This document shows, in pieces, positions 15,585-23,468 of a stretch of 33,466 bases of DNA. The position numbers and the translations under genes were made by a program. Every line of letters starts with the position of its first letter. Position 1 is the stretch's first letter. A model generated the notes under the pieces. The model had not been told where the DNA came from, ran no database searches, and saw only the letters and a program-made list of their open reading frames with translations. The DNA comes from Vicinamibacteria bacterium (GTDB lineage Bacteria; Acidobacteriota; Vicinamibacteria; Fen-336): assembly GCA_035570235.1 (NCBI GenBank), contig DATMML010000095.1, positions 1-33,466 on the forward strand, written 5' to 3'.

Positions 15585-18350
15585 TCAGGGTCCGCTATCC
15601 TTCCGCTTTTCCAAAGCGCTGGGCGGCACGGAGCCAAGAACCGGCTCCGAGCGCTTGAGGATGTCGCGGATGGCGGCCATGTCTTCGTTGGTTATGCGTG
15701 TGAAGCGGACCCCAAAGCCAGGCGGCCAATCGCGGGAAGAGGGCGCGGCTGCATTGTTCACCCACGAGACCTGGCCAACCACCTTGAGAAACGTGGTGGG
15801 CGCGAGCTCGACCACGAGCGTCACCATCTCGCCCACGGGTGGAGGCTGTTCGGTCGAGGCGAACAGGCCCCCCGTGCCAAGGTTGGCCACGCGCATCCTC
15901 TCGCTGCCGGCCACGCAGTACACGTTCTCCACGTAGAACCGATTTACCGGCGTCTTCCCCTTTCCCCCGAGCCGGGCAACGAGGCTCGAGGCTTTGCCCC
16001 GGATCCGCGGATTCTCGTCCCGGAGCGCCTCGATGAGAGCGGGGACGGCGGCCCGGCCGATGCTGAACAGGGCTTCCTGGGCCTCGTCGGGCTCAAGAAA
16101 GTCCCTCTCTTTCAGCGCCTCGATGAGCGCGGGGACGGCGGCCAGGGCGTCCGGACCGATCAACCCCAGAGCCGCCGCCGCGTGATGCCGGAGAACCTCG
16201 TCCCCGTCCCTCAGGGCGGCGGCGAGGGCGGGGACAGCCTCCTTGGCAGCTGAGTTCATTCGCCCGAGAGCCCGGGCCGCTTCGCCACGGACCGTGTCGT
16301 CTTGGTCCTCCAAAGCGCCGGTCAGGGCCGGGACCGCCTCCTTTGCCACCCGACCCATATCCCCGAGAGCTGCCGCCGCCCGCCAGCGAACGCCGGATTC
16401 GTCGTCAGTGGTGAGAGACAAGATGAGGCTGCCGACGTCGACCGTGTCAGGAGCCGCGGGTCCCGGAGGCTCGGGGTTCGGGAGCGGGTTCGGTTGGGGG
16501 CTCGGTTCCGGCTTTCCGATGACCTTCTCGAGGGCCAGGGCCACGGCGTCGGTAGTCGACGCATCCCTGTCCTCCAGTGCCGAAAGGAGGGCGGGGATGG
16601 CTGCTCTCGCCTCTGGGCCAATCTCACCGAGCGCGGCCGCGGCCCGCCAGCGAACGTTGGCGTTCTCGTCTCTGAGCGCTCCGACGAGATCGGGCACCAC
16701 GTCCTTGGCGGATGGGCCCATAGCGCCTAGGGCCGCCGCCGCGGCAGCGCGCACGAAGCGGCTCTCGTCCTTGAGAGCTCCCACAAGGTCCGGGATCGCC
16801 TCCCTCGCTTCAGGACCGATGCCACCGAGAGCAGCCGCAGCCCAGTCGCGGATGCCGCTCATCGTGTTCTTGAGAGCCGCCCGCAGCGCCGTGACCGCGG
16901 CCTTCGCGGACGGCCCTAGGTGTCCCAGGGCGACCGCTGCCCACTCGCGGACGCTCACGTCCTCGTGCCGCAGCGCGTCGATCAGGGCCGAGACATCGAT
17001 CGGTCCGGTACCGGTCGTAGGCGAGGCGTCCGAGCGGTCCGGCTCTCGTTCCTCCGTGATCGTCCTCAGGGCCTCGGCGGCGGCATGGGCGACAGAGAGC
17101 GCCTTGTCTTCGAGCGCTTTCGTAAGGGCCGGAACCGCATCCTTGGCCATGGGGCCCATCTCCCACAAGCCCACGGCCGCCCTCCAGCGGACGCGCACGT
17201 TGGGATGGTCCAGGCCCGATATGAAGCTGGCAAGCCGTTCCTTGCCGGCCAACTCCGCCTCGGCGGCGATTTCGGAGGGGATCGGGCGAGTTGTGTCACG
17301 CCTCGCGGGCGGGGCGCCATCGGCGGCCCCCGGAAGGGTGTAACCCCTGGGCGGAGTGAAACCCCGGGGAGGGAGTGGGAGCGGTGACCTGAGCGGGGTG
17401 GGCTTTCGGCGGGGCTCAAGGTCGGGTCCGCCCCGAGCCAGGCGCAAGGCCTCGCTCATTCCCCGCGCCGTCGCATAGCGCTCGTCGGGTGACTTGGCGA
17501 GCGCCTTCCGCAAGATCGGAACCAGTTGCCTCGGGAGGGGGGCGGCGTGGGGCCCGCTTAGCGGGGGAGCCTCCCGCAAGTGCTTGAGGATCGTGAGGAC
17601 CGGACTCTCACCGCGAAAAGGGACGCGGCCCGTGAAAAGCTCGAAGACGACCACCCCGAGCGCGTAGAGGTCGCTCCGGAAGTCCACACTTCCCCCGCGT
17701 GCTTGCTCGGGGCTCATGTACTCCGGGGTCCCGATGATCTCCCCGGCAACGGTGCCCTCGGTCTGTCCGTCGGCCATCCACCGCTTTGCGGCTCCGAAAT
17801 CGATGAGTCTGACGATTCCGCGTGAGTCCAGCATCACGTTCGACGTCTTGAGGTCGCGGTGAACGATCCCCACGTCGTGGATCGCCTGTAGCCCCTTGCT
17901 GATCTGGATCGCGACCTCGAAAGCTTCGTCCCATCCCAGGCTGCCTTTCTCTGCGATCCTGCGGCGCAGGTCGACTCCGTCCACGAACTCCATCGAGACA
18001 TAGGTACGCCCCCTGTCCTCCCCGTATTCGTGAAAGCGGCAGACGTTGCGGTGGCTCACTTTGCGGGCAAGCTTGATCTCGAACTGGAACCGGCGGCCCC
18101 ATTGGGGGGTCCGGCTCATGTCGAAGCGCAGGAGCTTGACGGCGACGACTTCATCGAGGATGCGGTCTTGAGCTTTGTAGACCGCTCCCATGCCTCCCTG
18201 ACCGAGGAGGTCGAGGATTTCGTAGCGGCGGCTCAGGACCTCGCCCACCTTGAGAATGGAGAGATGCCGCCCACATTGGGAACACGCGTCCGCGGCGCTA
18301 TCGTTTTCTGCCTTACACGACGGGCAGATCACCGGAGGATCAAGCCCCAT
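15585..18350 (-). CDS. Zinc ribbon / Ser-Thr protein kinase / HEAT repeat / PilZ-like fusion
   Basis: A 921-residue cytosolic protein. Residues 9-26 form a four-Cys zinc ribbon (CPSC...CSQC). The kinase spans about 43-305: glycine loop GQGGMGAVY, Lys72, catalytic HRDLKTSN (Asp166), DFG at 184-186, and GTPEYMSPEQ, so it should be active. A Pro/Arg-rich linker (about 306-365) follows. Residues about 366-765 are HEAT/PBS-lyase repeats of about 31-36 residues with VRWRAAAALG and AVPALIEAL units, split by a Pro-rich linker. The last 150 residues resemble a PilZ-type domain (MRVANLGTGGLFAST, GQVSWVN, GFGVRFTRI); the usual Asn-x-Ser-x-x-Gly has Gly for Ser, so cyclic-di-GMP binding is uncertain. No transmembrane segment is seen, unlike PASTA-type kinases. 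Confidence 0.92.
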   Translation of the reverse strand: MGLDPPVICPSCKAENDSAADACSQCGRHLSILKVGEVLSRRYEILDLLGQGGMGAVYKAQDRILDEVVAVKLLRFDMSRTPQWGRRFQFEIKLARKVSHRNVCRFHEYGEDRGRTYVSMEFVDGVDLRRRIAEKGSLGWDEAFEVAIQISKGLQAIHDVGIVHRDLKTSNVMLDSRGIVRLIDFGAAKRWMADGQTEGTVAGEIIGTPEYMSPEQARGGSVDFRSDLYALGVVVFELFTGRVPFRGESPVLTILKHLREAPPLSGPHAAPLPRQLVPILRKALAKSPDERYATARGMSEALRLARGGPDLEPRRKPTPLRSPLPLPPRGFTPPRGYTLPGAADGAPPARRDTTRPIPSEIAAEAELAGKERLASFISGLDHPNVRVRWRAAVGLWEMGPMAKDAVPALTKALEDKALSVAHAAAEALRTITEEREPDRSDASPTTGTGPIDVSALIDALRHEDVSVREWAAVALGHLGPSAKAAVTALRAALKNTMSGIRDWAAAALGGIGPEAREAIPDLVGALKDESRFVRAAAAAALGAMGPSAKDVVPDLVGALRDENANVRWRAAAALGEIGPEARAAIPALLSALEDRDASTTDAVALALEKVIGKPEPSPQPNPLPNPEPPGPAAPDTVDVGSLILSLTTDDESGVRWRAAAALGDMGRVAKEAVPALTGALEDQDDTVRGEAARALGRMNSAAKEAVPALAAALRDGDEVLRHHAAAALGLIGPDALAAVPALIEALKERDFLEPDEAQEALFSIGRAAVPALIEALRDENPRIRGKASSLVARLGGKGKTPVNRFYVENVYCVAGSERMRVANLGTGGLFASTEQPPPVGEMVTLVVELAPTTFLKVVGQVSWVNNAAAPSSRDWPPGFGVRFTRITNEDMAAIRDILKRSEPVLGSVPPSALEKRKDSGP

Positions 18351-18440
18351 GGTTCACAGCTCGTTCCATGTGGAGGATCGTGCGAATCGCGGCTGGAGAG
18401 ATGGCCAAGAGAGGTTAAAGCACTCCCGAGCACCTGGCAA

Positions 18441-18469
18441 GGGGGGCGGACAGGGGGGCGGGCAGGGGG
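18441..18469 (+). other. G-quadruplex-forming tract
   Basis: Four G-runs (6, 6, 3 and 5 bases) with loops of 6, 1 and 2 bases on the plus strand, about 90 bases before the kinase start, i.e. on the template strand for the kinase. Confidence 0.55.
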
Positions 18470-18489
18470 CAGGCACCCGCTCGGACGCT

Positions 18490-18504
18490 CCCCGCCGAGC
18501 GGGG
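18490..18504 (-). terminator. GC hairpin downstream of the small membrane protein gene
   Basis: CCCCGC, three bases, GCGGGG, no T-run. A 10-base palindrome GGGCCGGCCC (18531-18540) lies between it and the gene end. Either could end the transcript of the 18621-18860 gene. Confidence 0.3.
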
Positions 18505-18620
18505 GGCCCTTGACCCGGCACGGGCGCGGAGGGCCGGCCCTTCCTAAAACCAGTCCGATGACAGAGCTCGCCCGCCCCGCGATGGCCACCATGCCCGTCG
18601 CCGGGCGACGCGGTTCTCCG

Positions 18621-18860
18621 CTACTCCGGCCGCTGCCATCGGTCGGGCAGCCAACGCCAGAACGCCCACCAGGGCGTCTGAAGGACCGCCAAACGTGCCC
18701 GCTGTACGGGATCCATGCGCCGTGGCGTCGTGATCTCCCTCATGCTCAAGAGGAATCTCTCTCGCTCGTGGAACTTCTTCCAATGTCTGTAAGAGGACGC
18801 GAGAAACAGACTGAGCCCCAGGAGGAGCACTGACGCGAGCAGATAGAGAGTCGTTCGCAC
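18621..18860 (-). CDS. Small single-pass membrane protein, unknown function
   Basis: A 79-residue ORF from GTG 18860. Residues 4-23 are a hydrophobic helix (TLYLLASVLLLGLSLFLASS) followed by a basic, Trp-rich tail (HWKKFHERERFLL ... WWAFWRWLPDRW). Composition looks protein-like, and no other frame is better. No clear ribosome site precedes the start. I do not recognise a family. Confidence 0.5.
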   Translation of the reverse strand: MRTTLYLLASVLLLGLSLFLASSYRHWKKFHERERFLLSMREITTPRRMDPVQRARLAVLQTPWWAFWRWLPDRWQRPE

Positions 18861-18913
18861 AACACGCTCGTATGATGATCGTCGTACGACTCACTCCCAC
18901 GCGGAAGTCGCGG

Positions 18914-19075
18914 TCAGGACATGGGCTTCACAGCGAGCGCCCCCCTGACCTTCGCCCTTTCACCGGCGGCATCCAAGCTCCCTTCGCAACCAAACTCAGT
19001 GATTCCGGACACCACCGCCACCAACTGCACCCCTGGCTCGCTCCCGACCCCAGCTGGCGGCAACAACCAACTCAT
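18914..19075 (-). CDS. Possible 53-residue ORF coupled to the PATAN gene
   Basis: Its ATG shares ATGA with the stop of the PATAN-domain gene, the same coupling seen across the B12 operon. The product is small, without a membrane segment or known motif (SWLLPPAGVGSEPG start). It could equally be chance read-through. Confidence 0.3.
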   Translation of the reverse strand: MSWLLPPAGVGSEPGVQLVAVVSGITEFGCEGSLDAAGERAKVRGALAVKPMS

Positions 19076-19845
19076 TGAGCCTTGCCCGCATGCGGTTCCC
19101 TGGGGCCAGGAGGCGGTTCGCGACCTGGGCCAGCCTGCGCCGCCTCCGCCTGGCCGTACCGGATTACGCCCAGGATCCGGAGGGCCCAGAGAGTGCGACA
19201 GGCCTCCAGGTTCGAAAGGTAGGAGACCTGGCAGATCTGCTCTACCGAGGCCCGGCCGTTGACGTGGGCCAAGACCTGTTGCTCCTCGTCCGTCAACCCG
19301 AGCTTGACAAGGACCTCCGTGTTGCCGGTGGGAACGGGAACGGAGCTCATGTCCCCGATCCCGCGATGGATGAGGCTCCAAGCGCGGATCCGGCGGATCC
19401 CCTCCAGGATGAGATTTTCCATGGGAAAACTGAGGATCACCACGTCCTCGAAGCCGATCTCGCCCGAGGTCAGCTCGTACTCCCCGTGGGTCCACGTGAG
19501 GACGTCGAGCAGGATCTCCTTCACGTGCTGCTGCATTGCGGGGAGCAGATCCAGTGGCTCGAGGACCCCCATCTCCACCAGGACCGTCCCCAGCCGCTGG
19601 CCGGGCTGCATCCTCTGGCTGCCCTCCCGGTACTGGCGAGCGGTGATCTTGCCTCGCCGAAGCAGGCTCTCGCCCATGCGTTCATCGGGGTCGCTGCTTT
19701 TGGCGTAGATCACATGGCCCATGTGCAGGTATAAGCTCTTAGTGACCGACCCGTTGCGAAAGGTAAGTATTCCCGTCTCCCGATTGGCCAGCGCCGATAG
19801 AAGTCGCTCGGGAACGCTGGCGTCTTGGATCATCCCCCGAGTCAC
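19072..19845 (-). CDS. PATAN/DUF4388-domain protein
   Basis: A 257-residue protein. Residues 10-110 (RLLSALANRETGILTFRNGSVTKSLYL broken into shorter matches, HMGHVIYAKSSDPDERMGESLLRRGKIT) are typical of the PATAN/DUF4388 domain, found in regulators of motility, development and gliding in deltaproteobacteria, cyanobacteria and Acidobacteria. The second half (LTDEEQQVLAHVNGRASVEQICQVS, ACRTLWALRILGVI) looks like a winged-helix-like end common in this family. Start: GTG 19845; an ATG at 19833 is an alternative. It follows a response-regulator-like gene on the same strand, and PATAN proteins often work with receiver proteins. Confidence 0.8.
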   Translation of the reverse strand: MTRGMIQDASVPERLLSALANRETGILTFRNGSVTKSLYLHMGHVIYAKSSDPDERMGESLLRRGKITARQYREGSQRMQPGQRLGTVLVEMGVLEPLDLLPAMQQHVKEILLDVLTWTHGEYELTSGEIGFEDVVILSFPMENLILEGIRRIRAWSLIHRGIGDMSSVPVPTGNTEVLVKLGLTDEEQQVLAHVNGRASVEQICQVSYLSNLEACRTLWALRILGVIRYGQAEAAQAGPGREPPPGPREPHAGKAQ

Positions 19846-20047
19846 GGTGTGACCCCCAGGCTCGCCTCGGAGATGCTCATGTGACAGCTGCCTTTTCCCC
19901 GGCCATGACCCGCGTCAATGCCTCTGGGACAGGAGGAGAGGAGCAGGCGAGGCCCGGGGAGAACGCCGCAGTATGCGGTGCGCAGACGCTCCTCCACCTT
20001 CCCTCCATTCAGGCCGCCTGGAACCCGGCGTCGATCCATGCGGTCTT

Positions 20048-20851
20048 TCAGCCTTCCCTTTGAAAGATCTGGATCACCCGCGCAACCAGCGCCTCGACCT
20101 CACCGGAGCCCTTCGGAACCAAGTCGTCAGCGCCATGGATGGTACGAGCCTCCTCCTGGTTTTCGATGGGGAGCCCCGTGTAGAGCACGATAGGGATGCC
20201 CACCCACTCCATCGTGGCTTTGATCACGTTGATGACGTCCCGCCCCGACATCGGGTCTGGAAGCCCGAGCTCGAGCACGATGACGTCGGGTCTCTCCGCA
20301 GTGATCGCCGCGATGGCGGCCCTGCCGTCTGCCACCGCTCGTACGGGCACGTTTGCGGACTCAAATGCCGCGGCCGCTTCGCGACGAGCCTCATCGTCAT
20401 CGTCGACGAGAAGCACCGCCTTGCGTCGACGGCGGGTGCGCACCGGCTGGAGGCTGGCAGAGGCCCCAGGCCCTCCTTCAGCAGGCATGCTCGAGAGATC
20501 ACTTCTCCCCGACGCGAGTCCCGACGACTGCGGTGGCGCAAAGCGTGAGCTCACCATCGCAAAGACCTCGCGTAGGATCAAAAGGCTTTCTTCTTGTCCC
20601 CTTGCGAGCGCCCGCAGCTCGACTAATAGCCCCTCCGAGTCCCAGACCGGACTCAACGCCGGGCTCGGGGCCGGGGATTGAGCCGCCGGAGCTGGGGAAG
20701 AGCCCATTGCCATGGGGCTCGGACCGCCGATGGGTGTCTCCGTGGTCGCGGGGGCCCTGAGGCGAGCGCCGCACTGCGGGCAATTGAGGAAGCGCTCTTC
20801 GTCTGGGGTTGCAGTGATGATGCCCTTGCAACGTGGGCATTTCGCCGTCAT
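20048..20851 (-). CDS. Zinc-ribbon response-regulator-like protein with Glu at the phospho-acceptor site
   Basis: A 267-residue protein; ATG 20851 is preceded by GGGAGAG. The N terminus is a zinc ribbon (KCPRCKG ... NCPQCGARL). A Pro/Ala/Ser linker and a helical segment follow, then a receiver domain at about 145-267: VLLVDDDDEAR (acidic pocket), IVLELGLP where the phosphorylated Asp should be but is Glu, LYTGLP (conserved Thr) and LVPKG (conserved Lys). Glu there often mimics the phosphorylated state, so the protein may be always-on or not use a kinase. There is no output domain, so it should act by protein contact, perhaps with the PATAN protein encoded next. Confidence 0.85.
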   Translation of the reverse strand: MTAKCPRCKGIITATPDEERFLNCPQCGARLRAPATTETPIGGPSPMAMGSSPAPAAQSPAPSPALSPVWDSEGLLVELRALARGQEESLLILREVFAMVSSRFAPPQSSGLASGRSDLSSMPAEGGPGASASLQPVRTRRRRKAVLLVDDDDEARREAAAAFESANVPVRAVADGRAAIAAITAERPDVIVLELGLPDPMSGRDVINVIKATMEWVGIPIVLYTGLPIENQEEARTIHGADDLVPKGSGEVEALVARVIQIFQREG

Positions 20852-20919
20852 CTCTCCCACCTCTATCTCCGGTTCTCCGCTTGTGGCGGCACCAATTCGC
20901 TAGCAACTTCTCTACAGGG

Positions 20920-21168
20920 TCAGTGCGACCGGGCCCGGCCGTCGGGAGAGGGAAGACCGATGGCGATGCGACCAGGGCCGCTCAGGTAGACGCTCGCCTC
21001 CGAGAATATGACCCGCACGGCCTTGGCTTCGCTGAAGGAACTTGCCTGCAACATCAAACTGGCGCTGCCGGCGGTCGTCAGTCCAGAAGAGCCGGCAGAG
21101 AATGCGGTGGGAGTGCGGCTCCCGTAGCCGACCAAAGCCGACACAGGCTGCCAGCGCCCTCTGGGCAT
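20920..21168 (-). CDS. Small hypothetical protein with strong ribosome site
   Basis: An 82-residue ORF. AGGAGGGG lies four bases before ATG 21168, one of the best ribosome sites in the window, and the ORF sits between a terminator-like hairpin and the response-regulator gene. The product is Ala/Ser/Gly-rich, with no membrane segment or known motif (SALVGYGSRTPTAFSAG, VRVIFSEASVYLSG). Confidence 0.5.
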   Translation of the reverse strand: MPRGRWQPVSALVGYGSRTPTAFSAGSSGLTTAGSASLMLQASSFSEAKAVRVIFSEASVYLSGPGRIAIGLPSPDGRARSH

Positions 21169-21191
21169 GAAACCCCTCCTGAGCCCCGATT

Positions 21192-21220
21192 GGCCGCCGA
21201 GCCTTTTCGGCTCGGCGGCC
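21192..21220 (-). terminator. Perfect 12-bp hairpin after the lipoprotein gene
   Basis: GGCCGCCGAGCC, loop of five (GAAAA on the minus strand), GGCTCGGCGGCC, 68 bases past the lipoprotein stop. No T-run follows, so it may stop transcription weakly or protect the message end. Confidence 0.65.
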
Positions 21221-21287
21221 TCACGGGGGTTGATGCTTCGGCTAGCGCGATGAGGTGCCGGCAAGCGCGCTGTCAATCGTCCCGCCT

Positions 21288-22040
21288 TCAGTGCTGGAAC
21301 TTGACCTGGTTCGCTTTCACCTGGGCTGCGGTCAGCGAGCAGGACGTCAGGGTACCGCTCACGTGCACCTTGGCCCCCGCCACGAGCAGCGTCGCATCGC
21401 ATGTGCCCTTGATGCCCGCGCAGTCAAAGCTCGCGCTCGTGGCGTCGACGCTCACGAGCCCGCTCGACCGGTTGCCATTGACTGACATCTTGAACGTCTT
21501 GCCCGAGGCCGAGTTCACGGAGCCCTCGAGCTCGATCGACGAGCCCACCGTGCCGCCGTCGATCAGGCAGGTCTTGGTCCCGTCGTTGGTCCCGTTGTTG
21601 TTCTCGTTGTCGGTCTCGTCGGTGCCGTTGATCTCGACCTTGACCATGATGACGACGGTGGTCGTGATCTGAACCACGAGGTTGATCTCCGCCTGGGTCG
21701 GTACGCTTGTGATCGTGACCGTGCCGAGGGTCACGCCGTTGCTGGTGAAGACGAGGGTGAAGGTGCCCGCCGGGAGTCCATTCAGCTCGAAGCTGCCGTT
21801 CCCGGAGATCGTCGTCGAGATGGTGGTCCCCTGCACGGTCACGGTGATGCCGCTACCCGTAGACATCGCTTTGAACGCGCCGGAGGAGGAGGCGCTCGCC
21901 GAGCTCTGGCCCATGGCCAGGCCGTGCAGGTTCACGCCCGCGCTCGTGCCTGAGGGCGAGGTCGGGCTGCTGCCGCAGGCGGAAAGAGTAAGGGCCAGAA
22001 CGGCAACTACAGCCGGGAGAAGAACTTGAGAACGCTTCAT
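21288..22040 (-). CDS. Lipoprotein, unknown function
   Basis: A 250-residue protein. ATG 22040 is preceded by GGGAGG. The signal peptide ends in a lipobox (LTLSAC), followed by a Ser/Thr/Gly-rich linker. Residues about 55-110 (GITVTVQGTTISTTISGNGSFELNGLPAGTFTLVF, in short matches) look like a carboxypeptidase-regulatory or Ig-like beta-sandwich. The rest has paired Cys residues (KTCLIDGG, SFDCAGIKGTCDAT, TSCSLTA) suggesting disulphides, and an Asn/Asp/Thr-rich loop. Anchored in a membrane facing the periplasm or outside; role unknown. Confidence 0.85.
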   Translation of the reverse strand: MKRSQVLLPAVVAVLALTLSACGSSPTSPSGTSAGVNLHGLAMGQSSASASSSGAFKAMSTGSGITVTVQGTTISTTISGNGSFELNGLPAGTFTLVFTSNGVTLGTVTITSVPTQAEINLVVQITTTVVIMVKVEINGTDETDNENNNGTNDGTKTCLIDGGTVGSSIELEGSVNSASGKTFKMSVNGNRSSGLVSVDATSASFDCAGIKGTCDATLLVAGAKVHVSGTLTSCSLTAAQVKANQVKFQH

Positions 22041-22449
22041 GCCTGCCTCCCAATTTGGGTAACGGTCAGAACTCTCGCTCATGGCGGCATTTACGTCCGA
22101 CCGGGGCCTTTATTTCGCCCGCTTGTCTCGTTTCCCCGACATGTGTGATCGGCGTCACCAGCGCCTGGGTCAGTAGACGCTCGCTTCCGAGCCCGGCGGG
22201 CCTTCAAGGAAGCCCGCCTGGTGCCCAAGGGCCGTCACGGCTTGGATAATCGGAGCCGGACCAATCGAGGAGCAGCTCGGACGTCCGCACGGGAAAGCGA
22301 CTCCGGGACCCTTCCGGCGCGAAGCTCGGACCCAGTCCTGCGAGCGCGTCGGTCTCGGCAGTAAGGCTCGACAGGTTTGGCTGACTTGGCTGGGCACGCA
22401 CTAGGCTGGGCGGATGTGGTCCCCACTGGTCTATGCTAGGTGACGGACA
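22041..22449. other. Divergent intergenic region
   Basis: Between the lipoprotein (minus) and outer-membrane barrel (plus) genes. It holds the lipoprotein leader, an inverted repeat at 22195-22218 and a 19-base near-copy of a stretch at 20986-21004. A 75-residue minus ORF (22170-22397) has no ribosome site and is Arg/Pro/Ser-rich. No convincing promoter was found. Confidence 0.5.
22195..22218. repeat. Inverted repeat GGCGGGC/GCCCGCC
   Basis: Seven-base arms with ten bases between, in the middle of a divergent promoter region; an operator or small hairpin. Confidence 0.4.
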
Positions 22450-23382
22450 ATGCACACTCCGAGGCGCTTTGCGCGCGCCCTTCTCTGCGGCGTGGTGTTG
22501 GTGCCGGCAACGGCGCTCGCCCAAAAGCCGCCCAAGCCGCCCCCCCATTCCAAGCGCCCGCCCCTTCCTCCTGGCGCCAAGGGGCATGGTCAAGGAACTG
22601 CTGGACGGACCGAGCTGCCCGTGCCCGCAGTGGGGGGTGGCACCGGAAGCCCGACCAGCGCCGTCATCCTCGCCGCGTGGCTCGACGACGCCGAAACGCT
22701 CGCGCCGGGCGCGGCCACGATCGGCTTGTCGATCGGCCGCGCAGAATCGCTGGACGGCGGGGAAACGGACGCGCCCGTGGTCAACGCGGCGGTCGGAGTC
22801 TCGAGCCGGCTACAACTGAGCGTCAGCTTGCCTTTCTACTGGGCGAGCTACAACGACGGCTACAATGCGAGCGGCCTCGGCAACACGTACGTCGCCGCCA
22901 AGGTGAAGCTCGTGGACCCGAATCAGCATGCCGTTGGCCTCGCCGTGGCCCCCATGCTGGAGATCTTGAGCGACGCGGCCGTGTCGGACACGACTCTCGG
23001 GCTCTCGCGCGTCAACTGGGCCCTCCCGGTGAGCGTCCAGGTCACCCGAGGCCCCACGCGGGTATTCGCAACTACAGGGTACTTCTCGCGGGGCGCGGTC
23101 TTCTTGGCAGGCGCGCTGGAACGGGCGCTATCCCAGCGGGTGACTCTCACTGGCGCCTTGTCGTACATGCACGCCACGGGCACGACCGCGACGAGCGACC
23201 TGAACGGGCTCAGCCGGTCGCGTCTGGACGCGACCGCGTCGGTCACGGTGCGTGTCTCCCCGTCCCTGTTCGTCTCGGGTGCGGCGGGACGCACCATCTC
23301 GAGCCTGGATCAGAACGGCGCCACCCTGCTCGCGAGCGCCAACATCAGCTACGCATTCAGCCGGACGCGGCCGCAGCCCTGA
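22450..23382 (+). CDS. Outer-membrane beta-barrel protein (transporter-like)
   Basis: A 310-residue protein with a clear signal peptide (ARALLCGVVLVPATALAQ), a Pro/Lys-rich linker (res 26-60), and then many alternating amphipathic strands (LQLSVSLPFYWASYNDG, NTYVAAKVKLVD, VTLTGALSYMHATG). It ends with ANISYAFSRTRPQP. The pattern matches the MetA/phenol-degradation-type outer-membrane proteins; the substrate is unknown. The Pro-rich stretch may reach through peptidoglycan. Confidence 0.75.
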   Translation: MHTPRRFARALLCGVVLVPATALAQKPPKPPPHSKRPPLPPGAKGHGQGTAGRTELPVPAVGGGTGSPTSAVILAAWLDDAETLAPGAATIGLSIGRAESLDGGETDAPVVNAAVGVSSRLQLSVSLPFYWASYNDGYNASGLGNTYVAAKVKLVDPNQHAVGLAVAPMLEILSDAAVSDTTLGLSRVNWALPVSVQVTRGPTRVFATTGYFSRGAVFLAGALERALSQRVTLTGALSYMHATGTTATSDLNGLSRSRLDATASVTVRVSPSLFVSGAAGRTISSLDQNGATLLASANISYAFSRTRPQP

Positions 23383-23468
23383 ATCCCTCACGCCCTCGGG
23401 GCTGACACCTAAGCGCCGCCTCCTGGGCGACGACTTGCATGAGTGCGTGTTCCTCGTAAGCTTCACCC

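Noticed and set aside
19842-20039. 65-codon minus ORF between the receiver and PATAN genes, overlapping the latter by four bases
   Set aside because: Spacing is gene-like, but there is no good ribosome site, third-position GC is lower than in neighbours, and no motif is visible.
22170-22397. 75-codon minus ORF between divergent genes
   Set aside because: Arg/Pro/Ser-rich, no ribosome site, sits in a promoter region and crosses an inverted repeat.
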